Source: Xestospongia bergquistia
Lineage: Eukaryota; Porifera; Demospongiae; Haplosclerida; Petrosiidae
NCBI GenBank assembly: GCA_963965975.1
Contig: OZ014413.1
Location: 622,501 to 686,500, forward strand
Direction of reading: 5' to 3'
Length of the DNA stretch: 64,000 bases
Positions 1 through 10,511 of this stretch are shown piece after piece (positions within the stretch are counted from its first letter, which is position 1; each line of letters starts with the position of its first letter). Below the pieces are notes generated by a model. That model saw nothing but the letters and a program-made list of their open reading frames with translations. It ran no database searches and was not told the DNA's origin. A program made the translations under genes and the position numbers.

Positions 1-586
1 GCTGCGATCACAAAACAAAAAAGATCTCAACTGTATTGATGTTGCCAATCAAATATTTAATGGTAATTTTTGTGCACCTTATTATGATATCTTAAGTGAT
101 AATTACCTGGTAAATATCTATCCTAATGCCAATGAAGATTTCTATCGTAATGTTAGTCAACAACTAACTGCCTTCTGTGCAAGTCAATGTAAGCGTATTG
201 TTGTAGCCTTGTTTAATTGTTATAATGAAACTGATTTCGTTACCTATGTTAATGATGGTATTTGTGGGAAAATCAATCAAGAATTCTGCTATGTTCATCA
301 TTTACGTGGAACTACTGCAGGTACTATTCTTAATGTAAATGCATCATCCATTAGCTGTCCAGAAAAAAACAATACTCTCTATTGTATTGAAGGTGCTTGT
401 CAACGTAGTGTGACCCATTGGGCAAATTACATGGACTGTTGTGCTAGTCCTCTTCTTCGTCCTTTCTTGAATCTTACTTCATGTCATATTGCCAATACTA
501 CTGTTTGTTCCTCTGGAACTGTTACTATCAGTAGTTCAGTCTTTATTGTGATAGCTATAGCTATTATACAAATGTACTGGATGTAA
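1..586 (+). CDS. Secreted 14-Cys GPI-like protein, subfamily A, 5' truncated by window edge
   Basis: The reading frame is open from base 2 and ends at the stop at 584-586. It starts inside the mature protein just after the signal peptide region (first residues LRSQNKKDLNC), so the start codon and promoter lie to the left of the window. The remainder matches the complete subfamily A copies at 2749, 28196 and 31103 almost residue for residue. It includes the FCASQCK, CGKINQEFC, GACQ and CC motifs and the hydrophobic tail with SSSVFIVIAIAII. The family is not recognised. An extracellular or GPI-anchored surface location is inferred from signal-peptide-bearing paralogs, N-x-S/T sites and the tail. 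Confidence 0.8.
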   Translation, partial: LRSQNKKDLNCIDVANQIFNGNFCAPYYDILSDNYLVNIYPNANEDFYRNVSQQLTAFCASQCKRIVVALFNCYNETDFVTYVNDGICGKINQEFCYVHHLRGTTAGTILNVNASSISCPEKNNTLYCIEGACQRSVTHWANYMDCCASPLLRPFLNLTSCHIANTTVCSSGTVTISSSVFIVIAIAIIQMYWM

Positions 587-1906
587 CTACTGAATGACAG
601 CAAAACTGTACTGAATTTATATATGTATAATTTCTTTTGATGTTCTAGTTAATAATTATTTTTGTTAACTTTCTTTTGTTGTTGCTATGTAGTATTTTTT
701 CTAAAAATATAATTGATATTAGCAACTAGCAGTATAAAATTCAAAAAATAAACAAAAAACACAGAAAGAAATTGTATTTTACAACAAAACACATGAACTA
801 ACTCTTGTTGTTGTTAATTATTAATATAGTATTGATTAACAATAAGGAGTGCGTCCCAATTTTTAATTAATTTTTACTTAAAATCTTATCATGTAATTAT
901 GTTAAAGTGGTATAACTATTGATCTTGATATCCTCACTTTATAAAAGCCCACTTCTGACATCTTTGATATCTCAAAAAGTAGTTTTTTTCTGTATACATA
1001 ACATAATTTATGTAATTGTAATTTATAGGATGAACTATATTAATATTCTATTAGATTTGTATTGGTTGGTGTTATATTAATATATCTAAATGTAATCAAT
1101 ACTCATTTTAATAATTGCATGATTTTTTGATAAACCACTAATATTGAGTCATAAATATATTGCAACAATCTCTAGCTTGACAGTGGACCAATGTCTGATT
1201 CAATTATGATCTCTGGAGGTGTTGGAATGTGTTGATTACTTGATTTAACCAATATATGGTTATAAAGGTTGTTTGTAGTAAATTATTTGATGCAATAAAG
1301 CAAAGATTATACTGCTTTGATATTAATGTACTATGGAAATGACTGTTCATGAAGCTACTTGTTAGAACTATGATTGCTTATTCTTAAACAAAACAAGATG
1401 TTGGGCCAGTACTGTGATACTATGGGAATTTATATACACTACGATGTATTTTTATAGGGATGTCTAGTGAATTTTTGCACCTCACTGCAAGGCAGGTTCT
1501 CCTAATGTTGTCAAGTAGGCCAGGAATGCATGGGTTTAGGATTTAGCATTTAGGATTCTGAAAGGAAGGAAAAAGTCAACTAGGCTAGTTGCCCTTATGT
1601 GTATATCACACTCTTAAAATTAATTGATTGTTTAATTACATGATTCATGGCAGGCTACATTGACCTCCATTTAACAACCTCTTAAGCAACTGAAGCAGTG
1701 AATTCAAAATGTCAGTAACTTCAGGTTTAAAAGATTATTTGGAATAATGTGATCTTTCCATAGCAACACTATCCATATACATACTATATATATAGCACAA
1801 GTTACATATATGCAGTGTGTGTGTATATAAGATATTATACTATACAAAGGGAATACATAGACAAAACAAATGTAATATATATATCAGTTTTGTTGAGTTG
1901 TTTTAG
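587..1906. repeat. 3' flank cassette of the 14-Cys genes (about 1.3 kb, recurring)
   Basis: This stretch has no gene. It is one copy of a non-coding cassette that follows the subfamily A genes. Recognisable blocks such as aataaggagtgcgtccc, gatctctggaggtgttgg and tgtcagtaacttcaggt recur in the same order after the copies ending at 25217, 28858 and 31771. After 3417 only its first part is present. In the complete copies the distance from gene stop to the next TMBIM4 exon is nearly constant (1318 to 1362 bp), so gene and cassette were duplicated as one unit. Confidence 0.75.
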
Positions 1907-2113
1907 CTACTTGTTTTTCATAGCATCTAAAATACGTAGTATATAAATGAACAAGTTTATAAAGTCAAGATAAAGGTCAATAGCGGCCATGATGTACTCT
2001 TCAGTAGAGAGTCTATGTATTATCATATATGTATCAAACAGGATAAACCCGCAAAACAGGACTGCACCACCAACTGAGATTACAAATTCAAGTGCTTCAG
2101 ACCAAAAAAGAGC
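1907..2113 (-). pseudogene. Orphan copy of TMBIM4 last exon
   Basis: This 207-bp open segment has the same length and reading frame as the last exon of intact TMBIM4 (34634..34840). It is preceded by a usable acceptor (TTTCAG, minus strand) and ends with a stop after DAMKNK. It encodes the last two membrane segments and C-terminus of a TMBIM4/lifeguard protein, including the conserved LSTEEYIMAAIDLYLDFINL block. One conservative change (MIIHRL for MIMHRL) is seen. No exon 5 or earlier exon precedes it here. It is either a non-functional duplicate or an alternative terminal exon that could be reached only by very long splicing. Confidence 0.85.
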
Positions 2114-2530
2114 CTGAAAGAATAAAATATACAATGTACTATATATAATAGTTATATCACTTTATTATAACAAATCGAAGTCTAATAGACAGTCTATATA
2201 TTATTATTAAAGCTGTTGTGGCTGGGTATCAGTGTAAATTTTATTTTATTTTACATCATTTGTGAAGAAGTACTTTGTACATCAGATATATAATGTAATT
2301 AATCACAATTTAGTGGTAAAGTGACTGACATTACATATACTTTGACAGTATAAATGCTTTGTTTACTTAACATAATAATAATAATTCTTTAGGAATTCAA
2401 AGAAAGGTGATCTAAAATCAAGGTATTACTAATATATCCTGGATACTATAGTACAGGTTATAGTTCATTGTACTATTAATTCAAGGAAATCTGAAGCCAA
2501 GGTAGTACATGAACATTATGTATTACACCT

Positions 2531-2647
2531 ACTTCCTGTAGGAAGTCACATCTAATAATATGTTCTTAATATATTAAGACTTATAATATTGTACATTAGT
2601 ACATTATAACTATTAATAATTTTAATCTGAATCATACAGTATATAAA
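2531..2647 (+). promoter_or_regulatory. Shared promoter of the 14-Cys genes: ETS-like palindrome plus TATA box
   Basis: A 16-bp element ACTTCCTGTAGGAAGT at 2531-2546 has perfect symmetry outside its two central bases and holds two inverted GGAA cores, the ETS recognition core. A TATA box (TATATAAA, 2640-2647) follows 109 bp after the palindrome start and lies 109 bp before the ATG at 2749. The same pair occurs before other copies: 11471/11581 and 16454/16564 (palindrome degenerate), 21627/21728, 27938/28047 and 30845/30954. A palindrome also remains at 19777 and a TATA box at 24402. The conservation of both elements and spacing supports a real promoter. ETS binding is inference. Confidence 0.6.
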
Positions 2648-2748
2648 GGAGATGGACAACATCTATCTAGTAGTGTCTTGAGAAAAAGAGATCTAGAGCA
2701 CAATATTTGATACATCTGCTGCAGTATATTAAAGATTGTTGGATCATA

Positions 2749-3417
2749 ATGGCTTCCAAAGTATTTGTTGTCTCTGTTGTGCTTTTATTCTCAATAGCAG
2801 TTGTTGGAGCTATACCTAAGTATGCATATGAACTGCGATCACAAAACAAAAAAGATCTCAACTGTATTGATGCTGCCAATCAACTATTAAATGGTAATTT
2901 TTGCACACCTTATTATGATATCTTAAACGATAATTACCTGGTAAATATCTATCCTAATGCCAATGAAGATTTCTATCGTAATGTTAGTCAACAACTAACT
3001 GCCTTCTGTGCAAGTCAATGTAAGCGCATTGTTGTAACCTTGTTTAATTGTAATAATGAAACCGATTATGTTACCTATATTAATGATGGTATTTGTGGGA
3101 AAATCAATCAAGAATTCTGCCTTGTTCATCATTTACGTGGAACTACTGCAGGTACTATTCTTACTGTAAATGCATCATTCATTAGCTGTCCAGAAAACAA
3201 CAATACTCTCTATTGTATTGAAGGTGCTTGTCAACGTAGTGTGACCCAATGGGCAAATTACATGGACTGTTGTGCTAGTCCTCTTCTTCGTCCTTTCGTG
3301 AATTTTACTTCATGTGGTATTGCCAATACTACTGTTTGTTCCTCTGGAACTGTTACTATCAGTAGTTCAGTCTTTATTATGATAGCTATAGCTATTATAC
3401 AAATGTACTGGATGTAA
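2749..3417 (+). CDS. Secreted 14-Cys GPI-like protein, subfamily A (complete)
   Basis: Single exon, 222 residues. An in-frame ATG exists 14 codons upstream (2707), but I chose 2749 because the signal peptide (MASKVFVVSVVLLFSIAVVG) begins there and the 11693 copy also starts there. The mature part has 14 cysteines, several N-x-S/T sites, a FYRNVSQQLTAFC helix-like block, CGKINQEFC, an adjacent CC pair and a C-terminal hydrophobic run SSSVFIMIAIAII ending QMYWM. Signal peptide plus hydrophobic end without a cytoplasmic tail is typical of GPI-anchored proteins. No family is recognised and the function is unknown. It lies between TMBIM4-derived fragments within a tandem array. Confidence 0.85.
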   Translation: MASKVFVVSVVLLFSIAVVGAIPKYAYELRSQNKKDLNCIDAANQLLNGNFCTPYYDILNDNYLVNIYPNANEDFYRNVSQQLTAFCASQCKRIVVTLFNCNNETDYVTYINDGICGKINQEFCLVHHLRGTTAGTILTVNASFISCPENNNTLYCIEGACQRSVTQWANYMDCCASPLLRPFVNFTSCGIANTTVCSSGTVTISSSVFIMIAIAIIQMYWM

Positions 3418-4204
3418 CTACTGAATGACAGCAAAACTGAATTTATATATGTATAATGTCTTTTGATGTTCTAGTTAATAATTATTTTTGTTAACTTTCT
3501 TTTGTTATGAATTTTTTTTAAAAAATATAATTGATATTAACAACTAGCAGTATAAAATTCAAAAATTAAACAAAATACACAGAAAGAAATTGTATTTTAC
3601 AACAAAACACATTATCTCACTCTTGTTGTTGTTAATTATTAATATAGTATTGATTAACAATAAGGAGTGCGTCCCAATTTTTAATTAATTATTACTTAAG
3701 TCTTATCATGTAATTATGTTAAAGTGGTATAACTATTGATCTTGATATCCTCACTTTATACAAGCCCACATCTGACACCTTTGATATCTCAAAAAGTAGC
3801 TTTTTTCTGTATACATAACATAATTTATGTATTTGTAATTTATAGGATGAACTATATTAATATTCTATTAGATTTGTATTGGTTGGTGTTATATTAATAT
3901 ATCTAAATGTAATCAATACTCGTTTTAATAATTGCATGATTTTTTGATAAACCACTAATATTGAGTCATAAATATATTGCAACAATCTCTAGCTTGATCT
4001 AAAATAGAGTCCTAAACAAATTAGCTTGACAGTGGAGTAGTGTCTGCTTCAATTATGATCTCTGGAGGTGTTGGAATGTGTTTCACAATATTTTAGATTA
4101 AAGGAGATGGACAACATCTATCTAGTAGTGTCTTGAGAAAGAAGAGATCTAGAGCACAATATTTGATACATCTGCTACAGTATATTAAAGATTGTTGGAT
4201 CATA

Positions 4205-4870
4205 ATGGCTTCCAAAGTACTTGTTGTCTCTGTTGTGCTTTTATTCTCAATAGCAGTTGTTGGTGTTATACCTAAGTATGGACTGAGATCACAAAATCAA
4301 GGTGATGTCAATTGTACTGATCTTCACTATCAATTTTGGCATAATAATGCTTGCAGAATCTATGACAATTTTACACAGGATGATTATGTGGTAATACTTG
4401 CTGAAGATTTGTATCATCAAATTAATCAACGACTGACTGACTTCTGTGGTAGTCAGTGTAAGAATGCTCTTGTAGCATTTAGTAAAAGTTGTTCATTTGA
4501 TAACGATACTTTTACTAATAACTTTACATGTGGAAAAATCAATCAACAATACTGTTATATTCATTATTTACGTGGAGTTACTGCAGGTACTATTGTTACT
4601 TTAAATACATTATTTAGGATCTGTCCAGAAAACAGAAATATGTATACACTCAAAAGTTCCTGTACTGAAGGTGCTTGTCAACGTAATGTGACTCAATATG
4701 CAGATTACATGAGTTGTTGTGCTGGTCCTCTTCTTGGTAAATACTTTAATCTTACTTCATGTGGTATTACTGATACCACTAGTACTCCTTGTTCCTCCGA
4801 AACTAGTACTGTTGCTATCAGCAGTTCAGTCTTTATTATGATAGCCATGACTATTATACAAATGTACTGA
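4205..4870 (+). CDS. Secreted 14-Cys GPI-like protein, subfamily B, without TATA box
   Basis: Single exon, 221 residues, start chosen at the conserved signal peptide (MASKVLVVSVVLLFSIAVVG). Subfamily B hallmarks are present: KYGLRS after the signal peptide, NCTDL, DDYVVILAEDLYHQINQRL, FCGSQCKN, SCSFDND and CTEGACQRN. The tail is SSSVFIMIAMTII ending QMY. Unlike its sisters it lacks the upstream TATA box. The sequence before the shared 5' UTR reads TTAGATTAAAGG where others have AGTATATAAAGG, and the 3' flank of the previous copy is joined directly to it. The gene is open but may be silent or use another start site. Confidence 0.82.
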   Translation: MASKVLVVSVVLLFSIAVVGVIPKYGLRSQNQGDVNCTDLHYQFWHNNACRIYDNFTQDDYVVILAEDLYHQINQRLTDFCGSQCKNALVAFSKSCSFDNDTFTNNFTCGKINQQYCYIHYLRGVTAGTIVTLNTLFRICPENRNMYTLKSSCTEGACQRNVTQYADYMSCCAGPLLGKYFNLTSCGITDTTSTPCSSETSTVAISSSVFIMIAMTIIQMY

Positions 4871-5679
4871 ATGTAACTACTGAATGACAGCAAAACTGAA
4901 TTTTTTTATGTAATGTCTTTTGCTGCCATTGTTAATGTTGTTCTAGTTTATAGTAATTTTTGTTAAACCTCATTTGTTGTTGTACTTTTATATATATAAT
5001 GATGTTTGAAAAAACTTGGTTGATATTTTAACTAATAGTATAAAATGCAATATTACAACAATATACTACAACATGCACACATCATATATCACTGTAAAAA
5101 CTCATTTGTTAATTATTGTAACAACTGATTATAGCTCACATGGATGGATTACTATGGAATCTAGAGTACATGTAAATTATTGACACTATGTGATTTGTTA
5201 TTTTGTAATTTATTACTTTATGCTATACCAACAAATTATACAGTGAGTAATTCACATGTAGTATAGATTCCATGGTAATCCATCCATGAATGCTACAAAT
5301 TAGTTGTTAAATAACAGATTAACTTTTGTTGTAAGATGTTAGACCGAGTGGTATAACTATTAACCTTGATTTCCTCACTTCATATGAGCCCTTGTCTCAC
5401 CCATGATATCCTTTTAGAGGAGGGGTAGTCTCTGATATATATGACATGTATGACTTAATACTTTTATATGATGCACTAAATATATCTATTTAGATATTCA
5501 TTGGTTGATATTACTATATTGATAATCTAATTAATATTTGTTTTTAATGATTAATTTTTATGATATCAATATATATTGACTCATGAGTACATCACAACAA
5601 TCTCTAAATCTGTTTTAATTATGATCTCTGAGGTGGTGACATATCCCACCACCACCATCGATCATCAACACACATCAAC
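4871..5679. repeat. 3' flank cassette of subfamily B genes
   Basis: Non-coding. It begins with the common 3' UTR, contains the inverted-repeat element described at 5116..5310, then a block with gttagaccgagtggtat and gtctcacccatgatatcc, and ends at ctgaggtggtgacatatcccacc. There it is fused to scaffold-gene sequence at about 5680. The same cassette follows the copies ending at 12370, 17353 and, in part, 22515. I see no gene in it. Confidence 0.65.
5116..5310. mobile_element. MITE-like inverted-repeat element, about 200 bp (copy 1)
   Basis: The two ends are imperfect inverted repeats of about 60 bp. The left arm runs ttgtaacaactgattatag, then catggatggattactatgga. The right arm runs tccatggtaatccatccatg, then acaaattagttgttaa. 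The arms enclose an AT-rich core containing tgtgatttgttattttgta. It has no coding capacity. Long terminal inverted repeats and small size suit a non-autonomous DNA transposon. Because all copies sit in the duplicated cassette, segmental duplication rather than transposition explains their spread here. Target-site duplications were not defined. Confidence 0.5.
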
Positions 5680-6767
5680 GCACAACATCAATAACCACAC
5701 CCACATTGATGGTAATGCCTACATCGATAACCACGCCTCCTAGTGAGGTAGTCACACCATATGATCCAATTATAGATGCACCTCCTCTTTTACCTCCTAA
5801 AACATATCTTCCTCCTTCACATGCCCCACCACCAATCCCTATAATACCAGACTTGCCTCCACCCCCTTTATCTGAACTTCCTCCTTCTCTGCCAAAAATT
5901 CCTCCTAGACTTTTGCTCCAGATTTTATCCCCTCGCCTCCTCCAATAGAATTACCTCCTGATATCCCAGTAAATTTCCCCTCAGAGCCTCCCATTCTCCC
6001 CCCTAAATCCTCTGTCCCTAATTTTATTCCTCCTCCTCCACCCACATCCTGTTCCCCACCAGTTATTCCACCCAGAGTCTCTTCTCAGCTTTCGCATGCT
6101 GTGAATGCTACACCAACTAAAGAATTAAAACCAAAGGAACAAATGGAAGCATCTGTGCCACCCATTCCTCCTCGTTCTACTATAGACATCCCACCTCCTC
6201 CTCCTCCTATCACAGAAGAGGATCATCCAGAATCTGATGACGAAGAACAGTTAACACTTCAAGCAGTCCAAAGTGCTAGAAATATTGTTGATGATCACTT
6301 CATTACGGTACAGAATCCCAAAGAAGATAGGTCAACCTCCTTTGTTCCAGTTTCAGCTGAAACCATACTCTATCCAAATGATATCAATAATATTGATCAG
6401 CCACACCCACTTACAGCACTATCCTCACTTCCCAAATCTGATCCTACTGGTGCAATTGTAGAAGGTGTGGTTTCTAATCAAGCAACCAATGCCACTCCAG
6501 TTGAAACAGCTGGCACTGTGTATGAAGCTATTGATACTAGTCAACCAATTCCTGGGACCGAATACGAAGAAATGTCCGAACCTGAAGAAGGTGTGGCTTC
6601 AGATCACATGACCAGACCCTCTCTAGTACAGTCCCCTAAAAAACAACCCCTTCCTTCTGTACCTGAGGGACAACCCTTAGACACTACTTATGAGACGATA
6701 GCCCCACTGTCTGTTCCACCAGAACTCCCTCGACCTTTCACAGCAAATTTTCACGAATCAGGCACCT
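5680..6767 (+). pseudogene. SAM/proline-rich scaffold gene fragment (copy 0), frameshifted
   Basis: Homologous to the coding part of the copies at 8.9 and 13.9 kb, starting within the proline-rich region (TTSITTP). A run of four T at 5911-5914 replaces five T in the sister copies and shifts the frame, so the text continues in another frame to 6767, where CACCT is followed by a good donor (GTAAGT). Downstream of the breakpoint of the other copies it retains about 480 bp of unique coding sequence. This part carries tyrosine motifs YEAI, YEEM and YETI that resemble SH2-binding sites, alongside many PPxPPR SH3-type ligands. The 5' part with the SAM domain is missing. Evidently a broken duplicate of a cytoplasmic adaptor gene. 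Confidence 0.7.
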
Positions 6768-6883
6768 GTAAGTTATACATATTAATATACCTATATATTT
6801 ACATGTATATTTACATCATATACCAAGAAGCCATACATGTGTGTCCTGATGCTTGCATTGTACTATATGTATTTAACAATTAA

Positions 6884-8422
6884 TTACACCTACACAAAGT
6901 ACTAGTACATTAGAGGTCAAAAAATGCATACAAATATATACAGTCAATGTACATGTAAATGTACAGGTATTTTTACCTAATATTTTAATGTGCTGCTGCT
7001 ATAAATAACAGGATTATTGTTAACTTTGATGACTAGAGAGTTGGTAAAAGTTATTTAGTTTTAGTTATAGTTTTGTTAAAAAAATATAACAGAACTCAGA
7101 AACTTCAATCAAAGTACTTGTTGCAAAAGTAAATAATATTCAATGGTTGCTATGTACACAGGCGGTTATTGTTTAGTGATTACTTTCATTTGTCATTCTT
7201 GAAAGTCACACATAGCACTACAATAAAAATTTGAAAACAAATAAGCTCTGTTACATAATTACTTAAAAATATAATTGATCCAAATAGTCTTATAGTGACC
7301 TAACATTTAGTACCCTCAAAAGAAAGAATGTATTATTAAGAGATCACATACAATTACATCATTACTGTTTTTTTAACAATAATTCCATTATTGTTCAATA
7401 ATATTATAAGATTCTAAGCTAATTTTTATGTGTAATGTCTTTTGCTGCCATTATTAATGTTGTTCTAGCTAGTTTATAGTTATTTTTGTTAAACTTCATT
7501 TGTTGTTGTACTTTTATATATATAATGATGTTTGAAAAAACTTGGTTGATATTTTAACTAATAGTATAAAATGCAATATTACAACAATATACTACAACAT
7601 ACATATCACTGTAAAAACTCATTTGTTAATTATTGTAACAACTGATTATAGCTCACATGGATGGATTACTATGGAATCTAGAATACATGTAAATTATTCA
7701 CACTATGTGATTTGTTATTTTGTAATTTATTACTTTATGCTATACCAACAAATTATACTGCAGTGAGTAATTCACATGTAGTATAGATTCCATGGCAATC
7801 CATCCATGAATGCTACAAATTAGTTGTTAAATAACAGATTAACTTTTTGTTGTAAGATGTTAGACCGAGTGGTATGACTATTAACCTTGATTTCCTTACT
7901 TCATATGAGCCCTTGTCTCACCCATGATATCCTTTTAGAGGAGGGGTAGTCTCTGATATATATGACATGTATAATTTAATACTTTTATAGGATGCACTAA
8001 GTATATCTATTTAGATATTCATTGGTTGATATTACTATAATTAATATTTGTTTTTAATGATTAATTTTTATGACATCAATACATATTGACTCATGAGTAC
8101 ATCACAACAATCTCTAAATCTGTTTTAATTATGATCTCTGAGGTGGTGACATATCCCACCACCACCATCACCAACACACTTTATCCAATGAAGATTACAA
8201 AGACTTATTACATAGTAAAATTGCTGGTAATTTTAGTAAGACACCATCATATACTATATTAGTTTATAGCAGGATGTACACACACAAGCACACACACATA
8301 TATATATGTATATATGTAAATCTGTTATATGATTATTACTCCCTTTATTGGGTAATGGATACTACGTGGGCTATGACAATTTATATAGCAAATATCACAC
8401 CACTAATTTCTAGTAATGTAAA
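6884..8422. repeat. Intergenic duplicated sequence, no gene
   Basis: AT-rich non-coding sequence. The first part (about 6884-7400) is not obviously repeated elsewhere in the window and shows nothing recognisable. From about 7430 the subfamily B 3' UTR and flank cassette reappear without the gene itself, including a second inverted-repeat element (7633..7831). The block then runs to ggtggtgacatatcccacc at about 8150 and into the region upstream of the scaffold copy at 8.86 kb. Confidence 0.5.
7633..7831. mobile_element. MITE-like inverted-repeat element (copy 2)
   Basis: Same structure as the element at 5116..5310: inverted arms of about 60 bp around an AT-rich core, no coding capacity. Here it lies in a cassette that has lost its 14-Cys gene. 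Confidence 0.5.
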
Positions 8423-8855
8423 AAAACTCACTCACTAATAACTTGCTAATTTACTATTTGAGAGTATGCATACATCTACGCACACACACACACATATATA
8501 TAATATATAAGTATACCTATTTTGTAATGTAATCTCCATCTGTATATGTGTGTGTCTATTTGTCCACCTACATATCATTCTCGTTTGTTCATCAGTCTGT
8601 CCATGGATCCATTAAAATCGTTTGTCAATCCACCTATCGATCTGCCATCTATTCAACTTTTCATCCATCCCATCAACTCCTTCATCCAATTTTTTACCTA
8701 TTCAAATATCAACTACATTTGTATAATTCAGTACATTAATCATTACATTCATTCATAACAATTTATGATCAAATACCATTCATCTCTGTCAATGTTTACT
8801 TCTATCTTTTGTCTCTTCTATTTGTTGTTTTTTATTTTAATTACGTGGGTACGCA

Positions 8856-10511
8856 ATGTCAGACTCATGGCTCTGTGCTTGGCTACAATAACTCAATCTC
8901 TCTGAGTATCTCACACTATTTTCAGAACATCAACTGACTACTCATGCTCAATTAGTGCAAATGACTAAGGACCAGCTGAAAGCTATTGGTATTACTAAAT
9001 TAGGCCATCTTAACCGACTGTGCAAAGCTATAGAGAAGTTATCAGAAACAGAAAACTTTGAGAGAGCTAGATCATTTTCAATGTTTGTTTCACACCCTAA
9101 TACAACAATGGTAGAAGGTTCTGATATGGTTGAAAATTTTTCTTCATCGACATCTGACACTCAACTGGTAACTTCACACATACCTCCAGTGGTACGACAA
9201 CAAAGCAACAAACGCAGATCTCCATCACCTGGGGCAACACTTAGTGTAGCAGATGAGGTACTTTTGAGATCTTTATCACCATCACCAACATCACCTGTCC
9301 CTGAGGTTAAGCTAAGAGTTCATTCTCTGCGAAGGTGTAATACTAATAGTCAGGAAAGGATTCCATCATCCATACATAAATCAGAAACCTTGCCTTCGAA
9401 GTCATTTTCGCCTAACTTTGACTCCTCATTAGTTAACACCAGTGGTTCCCCTAAATTTAGTAAATATTATGAAAATGTTGGCACTAGACCAACCTCATCT
9501 CCTGTTCGTAAGCCAAATTTGGCTCCACCTCCTCCTCCTCCTAGAAAATCTTCAATGATAGATCCAGATAGTCACTCCACTGCTGAGACTAATCAAGACA
9601 TGACTCCACCCATTTCTCCTGACACCCCCCCTAGCTTACCTCCCAAAGTAACCACACTAGCTGACTTTCCATCCTCAATTCAACCATGTCTTTCGTCATG
9701 GGATGATTTATTGAAAGGTGAAGTAAGCACAACATCAATAACCACACCCACATTGGTGGTAATGCCTACATCGATAACCACACCTCCTAGTGAGGTAGTC
9801 ACACCATATGATCCAATTGTAGATGCACCTCCTCTTTTACCTCCTAAAATATATCTTCCTCCTTCACATGCCCCACCACCAATCCCTATAATACCAGACT
9901 TGCCTCCACCCCCTTTGTCTGAACTTCCTCCTTCTCCACCAAAAACCCCTCCTAGACTTTTTGCTCCAGATTTTATCCCCTCGCCTCCTCCAATAGAATT
10001 ACCTCCTGATATCCCAGTAAATTTCCCCTCAGAGCCTCCCATTCTCCCCCCTAAATCCTCTGTCCCTAATTTTACTCCTCCACCCACATCCTGTTCCCCA
10101 CCAGTTATTCCACCTAGAGTCTCTTCTCAGCTTTCGCATGCTGCGAATGCTACACCCACTGAAGAATTAAAACCAAAGGAACAAATGGAAGCATCTGTGC
10201 CACCCATTCCTCCTCGTTCTACTATAGACATCCCACCTCCTCCTCCCCCTATTACAGAGGAGGATGCAATGGAACAAATGGAAGTATATATGCCACCCTT
10301 TCCTCCTCGTTACACTATAGACATCCCACCTCCTCCTCCCCATATTACGGAGGAGGATCATCCAGAATCTGATGACGAAGAACAGTTAACACTTCAAGTA
10401 GTCCAAAGTGCTAGAAATATTGTTGTTAATTATGGTTATACAAGTTTCATGTATATAGTAAACATATTTGATATAAAAAGTAAACATTCTGTTTTCACTA
10501 CTAAGATATGA
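8856..10511 (+). pseudogene. SAM/proline-rich scaffold gene fragment (copy 1), in-frame stop in SAM, 3' truncated
   Basis: The frame reads a SAM domain: SWLCAWLQ, then a TAA stop at 8889-8891, then LNLSEYLTLFSEHQL and KAIGITKLGHLNRLCKAI. A proline-rich tail of about 480 residues follows, with serine-proline motifs, YENV, and repeated PPIPPR and PPPPPP ligands for SH3/EVH1 domains. Downstream of the TAA the frame stays open to 10509-10511. A cag at 8860-8862 could be the natural acceptor. Compared with the fragment at 5680..6767, coding homology stops at about 10424 and continues into cassette sequence. Upstream exons are absent. A SAM plus PPxPPR layout resembles cytoplasmic adaptors such as the Caskin/ANKS/SASH groups; no ortholog is assigned. 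Either a pseudogene or a fragment translated from an internal start. Confidence 0.65.

Noticed and set aside
2707..2748. N-terminal extension (MIHLLQYIKDCWII) of the 14-Cys gene
   Set aside because: It would bury the signal peptide, is not shared with the copies at 11693 and 16676, and lies in the conserved 5' UTR.
7542..7766. 75-residue frames in the 3' flank (also at 12518 and 17501)
   Set aside because: They lie across the inverted-repeat element and its AT-rich core, with low-complexity sequence and no start context. Conservation comes from recent segmental duplication.
8546..8758. Overlapping frames rich in His/Pro/Ser upstream of the scaffold copies
   Set aside because: Two frames overlap over the same tccatccatt-type low-complexity sequence, and copy 3 at 18510 breaks one of them. 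More like an intron upstream of the SAM exon.
9680..10087. Glycine-rich frame on the minus strand (and its copy at 14663)
   Set aside because: Shadow of the proline-rich coding region on the other strand.
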